This document shows positions 17,714-26,471 of a DNA stretch of 64,000 nt, in pieces (positions within the stretch are counted from its first letter, which is position 1; each line of letters opens with the position of its first letter). The stretch is taken from assembly GCF_047123815.1 (NCBI RefSeq), contig NZ_CP138920.1, forward strand, positions 2,976,001 through 3,040,000. Reading direction: 5' to 3'. Source of the stretch: Maricaulis sp017643475 (lineage in GTDB: Bacteria; Pseudomonadota; Alphaproteobacteria; Caulobacterales; Maricaulaceae). Under the pieces are notes generated by a model that had not been told where the DNA came from, did not search any database, and saw nothing but the letters and a program-made list of their open reading frames with translations. The position numbers were made by a program, and so were the translations under genes.

Positions 17714-18049
17714 CTAATTCGGGCGAACATCCTCGGCGCGGAGCGGGTAGCGCTGGCCGTCGAATTCGTCGAAGGCGTCCCGGAGTTCGGGATGGCCGAC
17801 CGGGCCGTTTTCCGCATCGGGCAGGAGATTGCCTTCGGAAACATAGGCGCCGTAATAGCTTTCATCATTCTCCGCGAGGAGATGATAGAATGGCTGGTCC
17901 TTGGACGGGCGGATATCCTCGGGAATGGCTTCATACCATTCCTCGGTATTGGCGAATTCCGGGTCGACATCGACCACCACGCCCCGGAAGGGGAAGAGGC
18001 GGTGACGCACCACGTCGCCGAGACCGTATTTGGCGTGCCGGATATCCAT
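17714..18049 (-). CDS. hspQ: HspQ-like heat shock protein
   Basis: This 111-residue protein matches the HspQ/YccV family: AKYGLGDVVRHRLFPFRGV near the start, an EWYEAIPEDIRP loop, then QPFYHLLAENDESYYGAYVSE. In enterobacteria HspQ binds hemimethylated DNA and tunes Lon specificity. The ATG at 18049 gives the usual length. It lies upstream of the acyltransferase on the same strand, with a 91-base gap. Confidence 0.9.
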   Translation of the reverse strand: MDIRHAKYGLGDVVRHRLFPFRGVVVDVDPEFANTEEWYEAIPEDIRPSKDQPFYHLLAENDESYYGAYVSEGNLLPDAENGPVGHPELRDAFDEFDGQRYPLRAEDVRPN

Positions 18050-18264
18050 CACGTCATATTGCCACACTCTGCTTAACTTTGCGTGATTGCTGACAGTTCG
18101 AGCGCAGTGCTGCGTCGGGCTGTGCAAAGTCTTGTCACGCATCTTTCCTCTCTCATGTGAGATGAGTATGCTGATTTTCAAGACCAAATTTAGGCCGCAC
18201 CGAGCTGCGCCGCCATTGCCCGAAGGGGCGGGGCGATTGCGCACCTGTCGGCGAAAGGACCATC

Positions 18265-19380
18265 ATGGCGGAGCCATCGCCCCACAAAGAGGGGGGCAAA
18301 GGATCCGCCGGACGCAAGCGAAACCGGCGCCGTGCGCCGGCTCCGGTGTACGGCGCGATCGACCTCGGCACCAACAACTGCCGAATGCTGCTGGCTCGAA
18401 GGAGTGGCAGCAATTTCCAGGTTGTTGATGCCTTTTCCAGGGTAGTACGGCTGGGCGAGGGCCTGACCGCGTCCGGGCAATTGTCCGACGTGGCCATGAC
18501 ACGTGCCGTGGAAGCCTTGAAAGTCTGTTCGGAAAAACTCGCCCGCCAGAATGTCGCCAAACACCGCGCGATTGCCACCCAGGCCTGCCGGTTTGCGGAT
18601 AATGGCAAGGAATTCCTCGAGCGGGTGCGGCTGGAAACGGGACTGAATTTCGACCTGATTTCGCCGGAAGAGGAGGCGCGTCTTGCCGTGCATGGCTGTG
18701 TCGATCTCATGGATGTCGACCGCGACGCTGCTCTCGTCATCGATATTGGCGGTGGATCTACGGAATTGTCCTGGGTCGACCTGGAGGAATGGCGTCGTCG
18801 CGGTGGTCCGGAAAGCGGTGGGCGTCCGCCGATGAAATCCTGGTCGTCTGCGCCCATTGGCGTGGTGACGCTGTCGGAACGCTTCCCCGAGCGCCATGAT
18901 GACCGTCTGGCCTGGTATGAGGAGATGAAATCCTTTGCCCGCCAACAGCTCAAGACGCCGCGCGGCGCACGCTCCATGCGGGCCGTGTTCGCCGAGGGGC
19001 GCGGGCATCTCGTGGGCACTTCGGGTACGGTGACATCAATGGCCGGCGTGCATTTGCGTCTGCAGCGTTATGATCGTTCGCGTGTGGACGGTTTGTGGAT
19101 GTCCGGCGAAGAGGCCCTGGCGGCCTGTACCCGCCTACGGGATCTCGACATCAAGGGGCGGGCCCAGGAGCCGACAATCGGCGCGGACCGGGCCGAGCTG
19201 GTGCTGGCGGGGTGTGCGATCTATGAAGCGGTTGCGGAGAAATGGCCGGCCGACAAGCTTCGGGTCGGCGATCGCGGTCTGCGCGAGGGCATGTTGCTCA
19301 ATCTGATGCGCCGTCCTAAACGTCGCCGCAGAGGGGGCCGCAAGCCCAATACTGCCCAGACCGGCGGAGACGAGACGTGA
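18265..19380 (+). CDS. ppx: Ppx/GppA phosphatase family protein
   Basis: This 371-residue ASKHA-fold exopolyphosphatase / guanosine pentaphosphate phosphatase opens with a basic tail and then the phosphate-binding AIDLGTNNCRMLLA. The second phosphate loop VIDIGGGSTELSW and the SPEEEARLAVHG catalytic region are intact. It lacks the C-terminal HD-type domain of long Ppx enzymes, as is usual for the shorter alphaproteobacterial form. Its stop overlaps the rlmE start (GTGA), so the two genes are translationally coupled, linking alarmone/polyphosphate turnover to ribosome maturation. Confidence 0.9.
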   Translation: MAEPSPHKEGGKGSAGRKRNRRRAPAPVYGAIDLGTNNCRMLLARRSGSNFQVVDAFSRVVRLGEGLTASGQLSDVAMTRAVEALKVCSEKLARQNVAKHRAIATQACRFADNGKEFLERVRLETGLNFDLISPEEEARLAVHGCVDLMDVDRDAALVIDIGGGSTELSWVDLEEWRRRGGPESGGRPPMKSWSSAPIGVVTLSERFPERHDDRLAWYEEMKSFARQQLKTPRGARSMRAVFAEGRGHLVGTSGTVTSMAGVHLRLQRYDRSRVDGLWMSGEEALAACTRLRDLDIKGRAQEPTIGADRAELVLAGCAIYEAVAEKWPADKLRVGDRGLREGMLLNLMRRPKRRRRGGRKPNTAQTGGDET

Positions 19381-20132
19381 GCGACGACAATAACGAGAAT
19401 GACACTCCGGAAGAGCCGTCCGAGGAAGAGGGCGGTCGCCGCCGTCGTCGCTCCGGCCCTGTCACCAAGGGCGGCGATGCCCGCGCTGCGAAACAATTCC
19501 GGACCCGGGTGAAAACCGCTCGCGGGCGCAAGCTGTCCTCGACGCGTTGGCTCGACCGCCAGCTCAATGATCCCTACGTGAAAAAGGCGCAGATGGAGGG
19601 CTATCGCTCCCGCGCAGCCTACAAGCTCATCGAGCTGGACGAGAAATTCAAATTCCTGCGCCCCGGTCAGCGCATCGTCGATCTCGGTTCTGCGCCGGGC
19701 GGCTGGGTGCAGGTTGCTCTCAAACAGGGCGCAACGGAAGTGATCGGTATCGATCTCCTGGAAATGGACCCGATCGAGGGGGCTGTCCTCCTGCAGAAGG
19801 ACTTCACCGAGGATGACGCGCCGGATCTGGTGAAGGCGGAAATGGGCGGCCCGGCCGACCTGGTCATCTCGGACCTTGCACCGTGGACCACCGGTCACAA
19901 GACCACGGATCACCTGCGCATTGTCGGCCTGGTGGAAATGGCAGCCCAGTTCGCCTTCGAAACCCTCAAGCCCGGCGGCAGTTTTGTCGCCAAGGTCTTC
20001 CAGGGCGGCACCTCCGGCGAGCTGCTAGACCAGATGAAGGGGCGTTTCGCCAAGGTCCGCCACTTCAAACCGCCATCATCCCGTTCCGGCAGTCCCGAGA
20101 CTTTCCTGATAGCGACCGGGTTCAAGGGATAG
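19377..20132 (+). CDS. rlmE: 23S rRNA 2'-O-methyltransferase (U2552)
   Basis: RlmE/FtsJ methylates the ribose of U2552 in the A-loop of 23S rRNA with SAM. The SAM site DLGSAPGGWVQVAL, the catalytic DLAPWTTG and KVFQGG motifs and the C-terminal SSRSGSPETFLIATGF are present. The 251-residue form has about 45 extra residues at the N-terminus, acidic then basic (EEEGGRRRRRSG), not found in the E. coli enzyme. The GTG start overlaps the ppx stop. Confidence 0.95.
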   Translation: MSDDNNENDTPEEPSEEEGGRRRRRSGPVTKGGDARAAKQFRTRVKTARGRKLSSTRWLDRQLNDPYVKKAQMEGYRSRAAYKLIELDEKFKFLRPGQRIVDLGSAPGGWVQVALKQGATEVIGIDLLEMDPIEGAVLLQKDFTEDDAPDLVKAEMGGPADLVISDLAPWTTGHKTTDHLRIVGLVEMAAQFAFETLKPGGSFVAKVFQGGTSGELLDQMKGRFAKVRHFKPPSSRSGSPETFLIATGFKG

Positions 20133-20140
20133 GTTGTTTT

Positions 20141-20278
20141 CTTCCCCATTCGTGGGGAAGTGCCGTAACGAAGTGAAGGCGAAGGGGGCGAGCGCAGCGA
20201 GCTAACCTCCGGCCCCTCCGGCCCCTCCGTCTCCGCCTTCGCTGAAGCTACGGCAGATCCACCTCCCCGGTGGGGAGG
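20141..20278. repeat. intergenic paired-hairpin repeat element
   Basis: About 140 bases bounded by perfect hairpins: CTTCCCCA/TGGGGAAG around TTCG at 20141-20160 and CCTCCCC/GGGGAGG at 20262-20278. Inside, TGCCGTAACGAAGTGAAGGC on the left partly pairs with TTCGCTGAAGCTACGGCA on the right, with a tandem CCGGCCCCT in the middle. Similar elements occur at 23242 and 28739. Confidence 0.6.
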
Positions 20279-20279
20279 A

Positions 20280-20687
20280 TTATCCGTCCTCCTCAGCGCG
20301 CCTGAGAGAAACAGGCACGGCGTTGGCCTGCATGTCGTCCCAGATCCGCACGATGATGCCGTGGCTGGCCTCGTTATTGGCTTCGATCAGCACGGCTGCG
20401 CCGGCACTTTCGGCCCGGAAGCGGTTCACCGCCGAGATAACCCGGTAGACATCCGTGATCACGCCGTTGACGTAGATGCGATTGTCCTCGGTGACCTGTA
20501 CGACAATGGGTGCCGGGCAGTCCGGACAGGGTGGTGCCTCGTCCGGAGGCGGTTGCATATCGATGCCTTCCTCATTGAGGAAGGTTGCTGTGACGATGAA
20601 AAAGATCAGAAGAATGAACACGATATCCAGCATGGGTGTCATGTTCACTTCAGCGGCGTCCTCCCGCCGCTTGGTGCGTTTGCGCAT
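20280..20687 (-). CDS. ExbD/TolR family biopolymer transport protein
   Basis: This 135-residue inner-membrane protein has one transmembrane helix near residues 15-38 (MTPMLDIVFILLIFFIVTAT) containing the conserved proton-path Asp, then a periplasmic ExbD domain. The insert PPPDEAPPCPDCPAP has a CxxC-like pair. ExbD normally works with ExbB and a TonB protein to energise outer-membrane transport. No exbB partner is next to it here, so it presumably joins a complex encoded elsewhere. Confidence 0.9.
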   Translation of the reverse strand: MRKRTKRREDAAEVNMTPMLDIVFILLIFFIVTATFLNEEGIDMQPPPDEAPPCPDCPAPIVVQVTEDNRIYVNGVITDVYRVISAVNRFRAESAGAAVLIEANNEASHGIIVRIWDDMQANAVPVSLRRAEEDG

Positions 20688-20818
20688 GGCAATTCCCCAC
20701 GATTGCTAACGTGGGCATGACAGCCAAGGCTTGCGGCGAAACTCCGGGGGCAATGTGCCGGGATTGGGATTAATTGTGGCGGGCTGCGGATACGCGCCGC
20801 TTCACCACACATCTCCGA

Positions 20819-20846
20819 TTGACCTTCCGCGCGTGTCTGATATAGC
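20819..20846 (+). promoter_or_regulatory. sigma70-type promoter for guaB
   Basis: TTGACC at 20819-20824 and TATAGC at 20841-20846 are separated by 16 bases, with transcription expected to begin around 20853. That would leave a leader of about 20 bases containing GAAGGAGG before the guaB ATG. Confidence 0.55.
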
Positions 20847-20874
20847 GGCCCCGCAAGAGAGAAGGAGGTCTCCG

Positions 20875-22344
20875 ATGGAGATTCGTGAAGGTCTGACCTT
20901 CGACGACGTGCTCTTGCAGCCCGGCCCGTCCGAAGTTCTTCCTGCAACCGCCAATGTCGCGTCCCGCATCGCCCATGATGTTGGTCTGAACATTCCCATG
21001 CTCGCTGCCGCCATGGACACCGTGTCCGAGGCCGGTATGGCGATCGCCATGGCCCAGGCGGGTGGTATGGCGGTGATCCACCGCAATCTGACCATCGCCG
21101 AACAGGCCGAGGAAGTGCGCCGGGTGAAGCGGTTCGAGAGCGGCATGGTGGTCAACCCGGTAACCATTTCTCCCGACGCGACGCTGGCCGAGCTCAAGGC
21201 GCTGATGGCCGAGCACCGTATCTCCGGCATCCCGGTGGTCGAGGGCGCAACCAATTCCAAGCCCGGCAAGCTGGTCGGTATCATCACCAATCGCGATGTA
21301 CGCTTTGCAGACGATCCGAACGAGAAGGTCGGCAATCTGATGACCCGCGACGTCGTCACGGTTCGCGAGGGCGCGACCCAGGACGAGGCCCGTGCCAAGC
21401 TGCATGAACACCGTATCGAGCGGGTGCTCGTGGTCGACAAGGATGATCGCTGCATCGGTCTCATCACCGTCAAGGACATGTCCAAGGCAGAGCAGCATCC
21501 CAATGCCGCCAAGGACAGCCAGGGGCGTCTTCGCTGTGCGGCAGCGACGACTGTGGGTGACAGCGGTTTCGAGCGCGCCGAGGCCCTCATGGACGCCGGT
21601 GTGGACGTGGTTGTCATCGACACCGCGCACGGTCAGAGCGCGTCGGTCCTGGAACAGGTCACGCGCGTCAAGAAATCGTCCAGCGCGGCGCGTGTCGTGG
21701 CCGGCAATGTCGCCACCTATGACGGTGCCAAGGCGCTGATCGATGCCGGTGCGGATTGCGTGAAGGTGGGTATCGGCCCGGGGTCGATCTGTACGACCCG
21801 TATCGTGGCCGGCGTTGGTGTGCCGCAGCTGACCGCGATCATGGACGCCCGCCGCGCAGCAGAAGGCTCTGACGCCTTCATCATCGCCGATGGCGGGATC
21901 AAGTTTTCCGGTGACATGGCCAAGGCCATGGCCGCCGGCGCGCATGCGGTCATGGTCGGTTCTCTCCTGGCCGGTACGGAAGAAGCGCCGGGCGAGGTCT
22001 TCCTCTACCAGGGCCGGTCCTACAAATCCTATCGCGGCATGGGCTCGCTGGGCGCCATGGCGGCTGGTTCTGCCGACCGTTACTTCCAGAAGGATACCGA
22101 GCGCATGAAGCTGGTTCCGGAAGGCATTGAAGGCCAGGTCCCGTTCAAGGGCCCGGTCGGACCGATCCTGCACCAGATGGTCGGCGGTCTGCGCGCGGCA
22201 ATGGGCTACACCGGCTCGGCCACCATTCCGGATCTGCATGAGCGTGCGAACTTCGTGCGCATCACCAATGCCGGTCTTCGCGAGAGCCACGTCCATGACG
22301 TGAAAATCACGCGCGAAGCGCCGAACTATCCCACTACGAGCTAG
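20875..22344 (+). CDS. guaB: IMP dehydrogenase
   Basis: GuaB oxidises IMP to XMP with NAD, the committed step to guanine nucleotides. The 489-residue product has the TIM-barrel catalytic domain split by two CBS domains (residues about 95-205). The catalytic Cys is in GPGSICTTRIVAG, the mobile flap has the usual GYTGS..., and KSYRGMGSLGAM is intact. The ATG at 20875 follows GAAGGAGG. guaA lies about 4 kb downstream on the same strand. Confidence 0.97.
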   Translation: MEIREGLTFDDVLLQPGPSEVLPATANVASRIAHDVGLNIPMLAAAMDTVSEAGMAIAMAQAGGMAVIHRNLTIAEQAEEVRRVKRFESGMVVNPVTISPDATLAELKALMAEHRISGIPVVEGATNSKPGKLVGIITNRDVRFADDPNEKVGNLMTRDVVTVREGATQDEARAKLHEHRIERVLVVDKDDRCIGLITVKDMSKAEQHPNAAKDSQGRLRCAAATTVGDSGFERAEALMDAGVDVVVIDTAHGQSASVLEQVTRVKKSSSAARVVAGNVATYDGAKALIDAGADCVKVGIGPGSICTTRIVAGVGVPQLTAIMDARRAAEGSDAFIIADGGIKFSGDMAKAMAAGAHAVMVGSLLAGTEEAPGEVFLYQGRSYKSYRGMGSLGAMAAGSADRYFQKDTERMKLVPEGIEGQVPFKGPVGPILHQMVGGLRAAMGYTGSATIPDLHERANFVRITNAGLRESHVHDVKITREAPNYPTTS

Positions 22345-22447
22345 CACTGCTCCTTCCTGCATGGCCTCCAGACGGAAATGTATCTGGGGGCCGTGTCGGC
22401 TCTGAACTAGCGTTCGCGTACTCACCAACAGTTTCAAGGGTAATGCG

Positions 22448-22864
22448 ATGTCTACTGCGCTTCTGACACCAGTTTTTGTCTATGTGGCCTTCTGTTTCGT
22501 GATCATCGGGATGATGGGCACGATGCGATTCAAGGCGATGTCTTCCGGCCAGGTCCGGGGGCGAAAGCTCAAGCTGGGCGAGCGCAACTGGCCCGAGCGT
22601 ATCCAGCGTGTCTCCAATGTCGCCCAGAACCAGTGGGAAACGCCCATCCTGTTCTGGGGGGCAATCGCGACGGCGCTCATCCTCGAGCTCGACGCGCCGC
22701 TGCTGGTGCCGCTGGCCTGGTTTTTTGTCGTGACACGCCTAGTGCATGCCACCATCTATATCAGCGTCAACCACATCCTCTCGCGCTTCCTGAGCTTTGG
22801 CTTGGGACTGGTCACAATGGCCGCGATGTGGGTCGTAATTGCCCTGGAGGTCTTCAGCCGATGA
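22448..22864 (+). CDS. MAPEG family membrane protein
   Basis: This 138-residue protein has four hydrophobic segments and the MAPEG (membrane-associated eicosanoid/glutathione metabolism) pattern, with RVSNVAQNQWETPILFW in the second helix region. Bacterial members are often glutathione-transferase-like but mostly uncharacterised. It overlaps the next gene by four bases (ATGA), indicating cotranscription. Confidence 0.8.
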   Translation: MSTALLTPVFVYVAFCFVIIGMMGTMRFKAMSSGQVRGRKLKLGERNWPERIQRVSNVAQNQWETPILFWGAIATALILELDAPLLVPLAWFFVVTRLVHATIYISVNHILSRFLSFGLGLVTMAAMWVVIALEVFSR

Positions 22865-23232
22865 TGCAAGAGCAACCGCCGATCGATACCGGCAAGGACA
22901 TCCTGATCCTGCTGACTGGCAGCTGGGTCAATGAGGAGACGGGCGAGGAGCGCCTGTGTCCGGACGCCTGCCTGGTTGAAGGGGCGATGTTGCTCAACCC
23001 GCATTGGGCGGACGCGGTGACGATCATTCGTGTTGATTATCCGCGCCCGCGCCAGCCGGTCATCGATCTGCTGGACGAAGATAACCAGAATGCCCCGACG
23101 CTGATCCTGGCCGCTGATGCCAAGGCCCACCAGGCGGTCGAGGCCGAGGTCAATGGTCGCCGCATCATGACCGACCCGAAAACCATTTGTCGGCAACTGG
23201 CCGCCAGCCATGGCGGTTCAAGACCGGCTTAA
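22861..23232 (+). CDS. DUF3088 family protein
   Basis: This 123-residue soluble protein resembles DUF3088, a thioredoxin-like family with a redox-type opening. Features are ILILLTGSWVNEETGEERLC, CLVEGAMLLNP and a helix ending IDLLDEDNQ. Two cysteines lie near the start (LCPDAC). It overlaps the MAPEG gene, which suggests a joint role in thiol chemistry (inference). Confidence 0.65.
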   Translation: MMQEQPPIDTGKDILILLTGSWVNEETGEERLCPDACLVEGAMLLNPHWADAVTIIRVDYPRPRQPVIDLLDEDNQNAPTLILAADAKAHQAVEAEVNGRRIMTDPKTICRQLAASHGGSRPA

Positions 23233-23241
23233 GTTTCTATT

Positions 23242-23337
23242 TTCCCCCTCCAGGGGGAAGTCCCGAGCATGCGAGGGAGAGGGGGCGGTCCCCCTTCAAT
23301 TTCGCTGCGCTCAACCACTTCCCCCTAGAGGGGGAAG
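23242..23337. repeat. intergenic paired-hairpin repeat element
   Basis: Perfect hairpins at both ends: TTCCCCCT/AGGGGGAA at 23242-23259 and CTTCCCCCT/AGGGGGAAG at 23318-23337, with GGGGGCGGTCCCCC between. It has the same architecture as the elements at 20141 and 28739. Confidence 0.6.
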
Positions 23338-23353
23338 ATAAAGGATATTGCCC

Positions 23354-24667
23354 ATGAGAGACGGTGGACGCATCGCTGCAGCGATTGAGATCCTGGACAC
23401 GCTTCAGACCCGGCACCAGCCGGTCAAGGACGCTGTGCGGGACTGGGGCAAGGCGCACCGGTTTGCGGGATCCGGCGACCGGGCGTGGATTGGCGGGCTG
23501 GTGCTCGATGCACTGCGCCACAAGCTTTCGGTCTCCCATGCCATGCAGGACGACAGCGCGCGCGCCCTGGCGCTGGGAACAGCTGGCCGGGTCTGGGGCA
23601 TGCGCGCGGACGAGCTGGACGAGATTTTCGACGGTGATGAGCACGCTCCGGAAAAGCTGAGCGAAGCCGAGCGCGAAGGGCTGGTCCGCGACATTTCCGA
23701 TGCGCCGATGTTTGTCCGAGGCGACTTCCCCGAATGGCTGGAAGAAAGCCTGGTTCGTGCTTTCGGCGATGCGGCTGCGGAGGAGGGGCGCCTCCTGTCC
23801 TCGCGCGCTCCGGTCGATCTGAGGGTGAATGAAGTCAAGACTAATTTTGAGCGCGCTTTCAAAGAGGTGTCGAGCAAAATTAAAGCAGTTTCCGAATCCT
23901 CTCTGACCCGGCTCGGCCTACGCATTCCGCTGCGTGATCCGCGGGCGAAGTCTGCGTCAGCTGATAGCATTCCCGCCTATGGCAAGGGCTGGGTCGAGGT
24001 GCAGGATCTGGGATCCCAGGTCGCAGCACTCGCGGCGGCACCGAAAGAGGGCATGAACATCCTCGATTACTGTGCGGGCGCCGGCGGCAAGACGCTGGCC
24101 CTGTCGGCCTTGCTCAACAATACCGGCCAGGTGCATGCCTGGGATCTGGACTGGCGTCGTCTGCGGGCCATCTGGCCGCGCCTCAAGCGCGCTGGCACAC
24201 GAAATGTTCAGGTGCATGATGGCAAGGAAAACGAGGTGTTAGAGCCGTTTGTTGATGCCATGGATGTGGTCTTCTGTGATGCGCCGTGCACCGGAACCGG
24301 CACCTGGCGCCGTCGCCCGGACGCCAAATGGCGACTCAAATCCACCGCCCTTGAACGCCGCATGAGCGAACAGGACACCGTCCTCAACAAGGCCCAGCGC
24401 TACGTCAAACCCGGCGGCCGTCTGGTTTATGTGACCTGTTCCGTCCTGCCGGAGGAGAACGGTGATCGTGTCCAAGCCTTCCTCGACACCGGCGCAGCCT
24501 TCAAGCCAGTTTCCGCCCTGGAGGTCATCCAGTCCTCCGGCGGACTCGCCGCGGACGCCACCGAAACGCTGAAGGCCTGTGAGACGGATCATGGTGCACT
24601 TCAGCTTTCGCCCGGGCGGACGGATACGGATGGTTTCTACATCTGTGTGCTGGAGCGCGAGGGCTAA
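23354..24667 (+). CDS. RsmB/NOP family RNA cytosine-C5 methyltransferase
   Basis: This 437-residue enzyme has an N-terminal NusB-like helical region and a C-terminal SAM-dependent methyltransferase of the RsmB/NOP2/Sun type. Motifs are the SAM loop DYCAGAGGKTLALS, the catalytic Cys in FCDAPCTGTGTWRR and the second Cys in VTCSVLPEEN. It probably makes m5C in rRNA, most likely 16S C967, although other RNA targets are possible. The ATG at 23354 follows AAAGGA. It ends overlapping the convergent acyltransferase by four bases. Confidence 0.88.
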   Translation: MRDGGRIAAAIEILDTLQTRHQPVKDAVRDWGKAHRFAGSGDRAWIGGLVLDALRHKLSVSHAMQDDSARALALGTAGRVWGMRADELDEIFDGDEHAPEKLSEAEREGLVRDISDAPMFVRGDFPEWLEESLVRAFGDAAAEEGRLLSSRAPVDLRVNEVKTNFERAFKEVSSKIKAVSESSLTRLGLRIPLRDPRAKSASADSIPAYGKGWVEVQDLGSQVAALAAAPKEGMNILDYCAGAGGKTLALSALLNNTGQVHAWDLDWRRLRAIWPRLKRAGTRNVQVHDGKENEVLEPFVDAMDVVFCDAPCTGTGTWRRRPDAKWRLKSTALERRMSEQDTVLNKAQRYVKPGGRLVYVTCSVLPEENGDRVQAFLDTGAAFKPVSALEVIQSSGGLAADATETLKACETDHGALQLSPGRTDTDGFYICVLEREG

Positions 24668-25689
24668 CGTCCTGTCAGCTTGCCAATCACGCCGCGACCG
24701 AGCTTGAGAAGCGGTTTCTCGATCAGGTAAAAGCTGAGAGCACCATAGACCAGGGCGGCCGAGATCAGGACCAGATAGGCGAGCACGCCTGTCAGCGGAA
24801 GTGCGGTCAGGACCGGAGCGGCCAGCCTGGCCAGCACACCGATGACCAGCAGGTGGCTGAGATACGTTGAATAGGACCAGTCGCCCAGCTTTATGGCGAT
24901 GTCGGGCAGTTTGGGCTTGAACGCCAGGAGCGCCCAGACAATGCCGACCGCAAGCGGAGCGAACATGCCGACGCGCAGGCTGACCTGGGCGAAACCTTGC
25001 AATCCGTCGATCTGGGTGAACCAGCCGGCGAGGCCCAGACCGGAGATCAGGAGAGCCAGCCCGATCCATTTGAATTTCTCTGCCCACTTGAACCCTTCAG
25101 CCAGAGCGACACCGGCCAGGAAGAGCAGGTTGAACGGGCTCAAAAGGAGCTTGCCCCATTCCGGCCAGCCTGATTGTCCGAGGAAGACGAAGATCAGGGT
25201 CACAAGTCCCCAGACGCCAAGAACGGGCAACCGAAGCCGGCTTGGTAGGAACAGAAGCAGTCCATAGATCAGGTAGAAGTACAGCTCATGCGTCAGCGTC
25301 CAGCCGACCGCGAGGACCGGGTAGGCGCCAGTCGGCAGGAGGGTAAGCGTATTGACCCAGTCGAAGGTCGCGGCATCACGGCTGAGCGCATCGCCCATCA
25401 CTGCATAACCACCCAGTGCCGCAAGCGTATACAGCCAATAGATAGGATAGATGCGGTTGAGCCGTTTGAGGAAATAGCCGGCATCCGGTTTCTCTGCCTG
25501 GCGGTAGAGATGATGGATGATGAAGCCGGAAATCACGAAAAACACATCGACCCCGGCGAACCCGATATAGGCCAGGTCCCCGATCAGGGCTGGTCCCATG
25601 AAACGTTCCTGCGCCTGATGGACGTGGCCGATAATCACCATGAGGACGGCGAGGCCGCGCAGGGCCTGGAGTTCGACGATGGATTTCAC
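24664..25689 (-). CDS. OafA-like acyltransferase 3
   Basis: This 341-residue multi-pass membrane acyltransferase has the family opening ELQALRGLAVLMVIIGHVHQ (Arg and catalytic His) and GFAGVDVFFVISGFII. The C-terminal YSTYLSHLLVIG is also conserved. It probably O-acetylates lipopolysaccharide or exopolysaccharide. It is shorter than the long OafA forms because it lacks the periplasmic SGNH domain. The start codon is GTG with a weak ribosome-binding site. Confidence 0.88.
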   Translation of the reverse strand: MKSIVELQALRGLAVLMVIIGHVHQAQERFMGPALIGDLAYIGFAGVDVFFVISGFIIHHLYRQAEKPDAGYFLKRLNRIYPIYWLYTLAALGGYAVMGDALSRDAATFDWVNTLTLLPTGAYPVLAVGWTLTHELYFYLIYGLLLFLPSRLRLPVLGVWGLVTLIFVFLGQSGWPEWGKLLLSPFNLLFLAGVALAEGFKWAEKFKWIGLALLISGLGLAGWFTQIDGLQGFAQVSLRVGMFAPLAVGIVWALLAFKPKLPDIAIKLGDWSYSTYLSHLLVIGVLARLAAPVLTALPLTGVLAYLVLISAALVYGALSFYLIEKPLLKLGRGVIGKLTGR

Positions 25690-25748
25690 GCTGGACCTGT
25701 AAACTGGCTGAACGGTACTTGATGTGTCGGGGGAGGATTGCTTTAGCG

Positions 25749-26348
25749 TTAGCCGCGCTGAAACTCGATCACGAAACTGACCGGTACCTCGCGTGTAATG
25801 CTGTCCAGTCCGGCCAGCTCCTGCAGCGTGTCGATCCCATCCATCAATTCCAAGGCGAGGGCGTTCACTTCAACTGGCTGGGCGCTTTCAACCCGCACGC
25901 GATCGGTGTCGAGACGGGTGATGCGAACCGGGGCGACGAGGTCGAGCGGGATCTCGCGCATGGTCAGGGTGATCGGCAGCTCATCATCTCGCGAGGCGCC
26001 GACAGCCATGTCTTCAAGAGCGGCCAGGTCATAGCTGGCGCTGATCACGGCAATCGGGTGATCGGCGGTCTGGAACAGGTGTTCGCGAATGCGCTCATTG
26101 CGGATGTCGATGAAGGTCTCGACACTGTCCATCTCCAGCGCGATGTGTACCGAGCCGAGCGCGTTGGCGAATCCGGAAATGCCGGACAGTTCGTGTGTCT
26201 CGTCCACATCGCCGTTTTTGACGGTCACAAAGGAGAGGCTCGATTCGCTTTCGATGATCGTCCAGTCCCCCGCGGAAACATCGGTCTGCGGCTGCGAACA
26301 GGCGGCCAGAACAGACAAGCCGGCGAGGGCGGTAATGAGCGTGCGCAT
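25749..26348 (-). CDS. YceI family lipoprotein
   Basis: This 199-residue YceI-fold protein forms a lipocalin-like barrel that can bind polyisoprenoid lipids. The signal peptide ends in the lipobox LSVLAAC, so the mature protein is probably lipid-anchored. The opening WTIIESESSLSFVTVKNGD and the strand pattern match the family. It is divergent from guaA. The ligand is unknown. Confidence 0.85.
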   Translation of the reverse strand: MRTLITALAGLSVLAACSQPQTDVSAGDWTIIESESSLSFVTVKNGDVDETHELSGISGFANALGSVHIALEMDSVETFIDIRNERIREHLFQTADHPIAVISASYDLAALEDMAVGASRDDELPITLTMREIPLDLVAPVRITRLDTDRVRVESAQPVEVNALALELMDGIDTLQELAGLDSITREVPVSFVIEFQRG

Positions 26349-26471
26349 GAGAATCTCCGGCGACAGGAAAGGACGGCAGGCGCCAATCTAGCCCATCTCG
26401 GCAAATCCGCCATGTCGATATGAGGAGATTCCCCACTGGAATTTCAAACTGACTCGCGCTATCGGCTCGCC

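Noticed and set aside
20770..22437. A 555-codon open frame on the strand opposite guaB
   Set aside because: It mirrors guaB codons, has no start signal of its own and encodes no recognisable motif. High-GC genomes give such open antisense frames.
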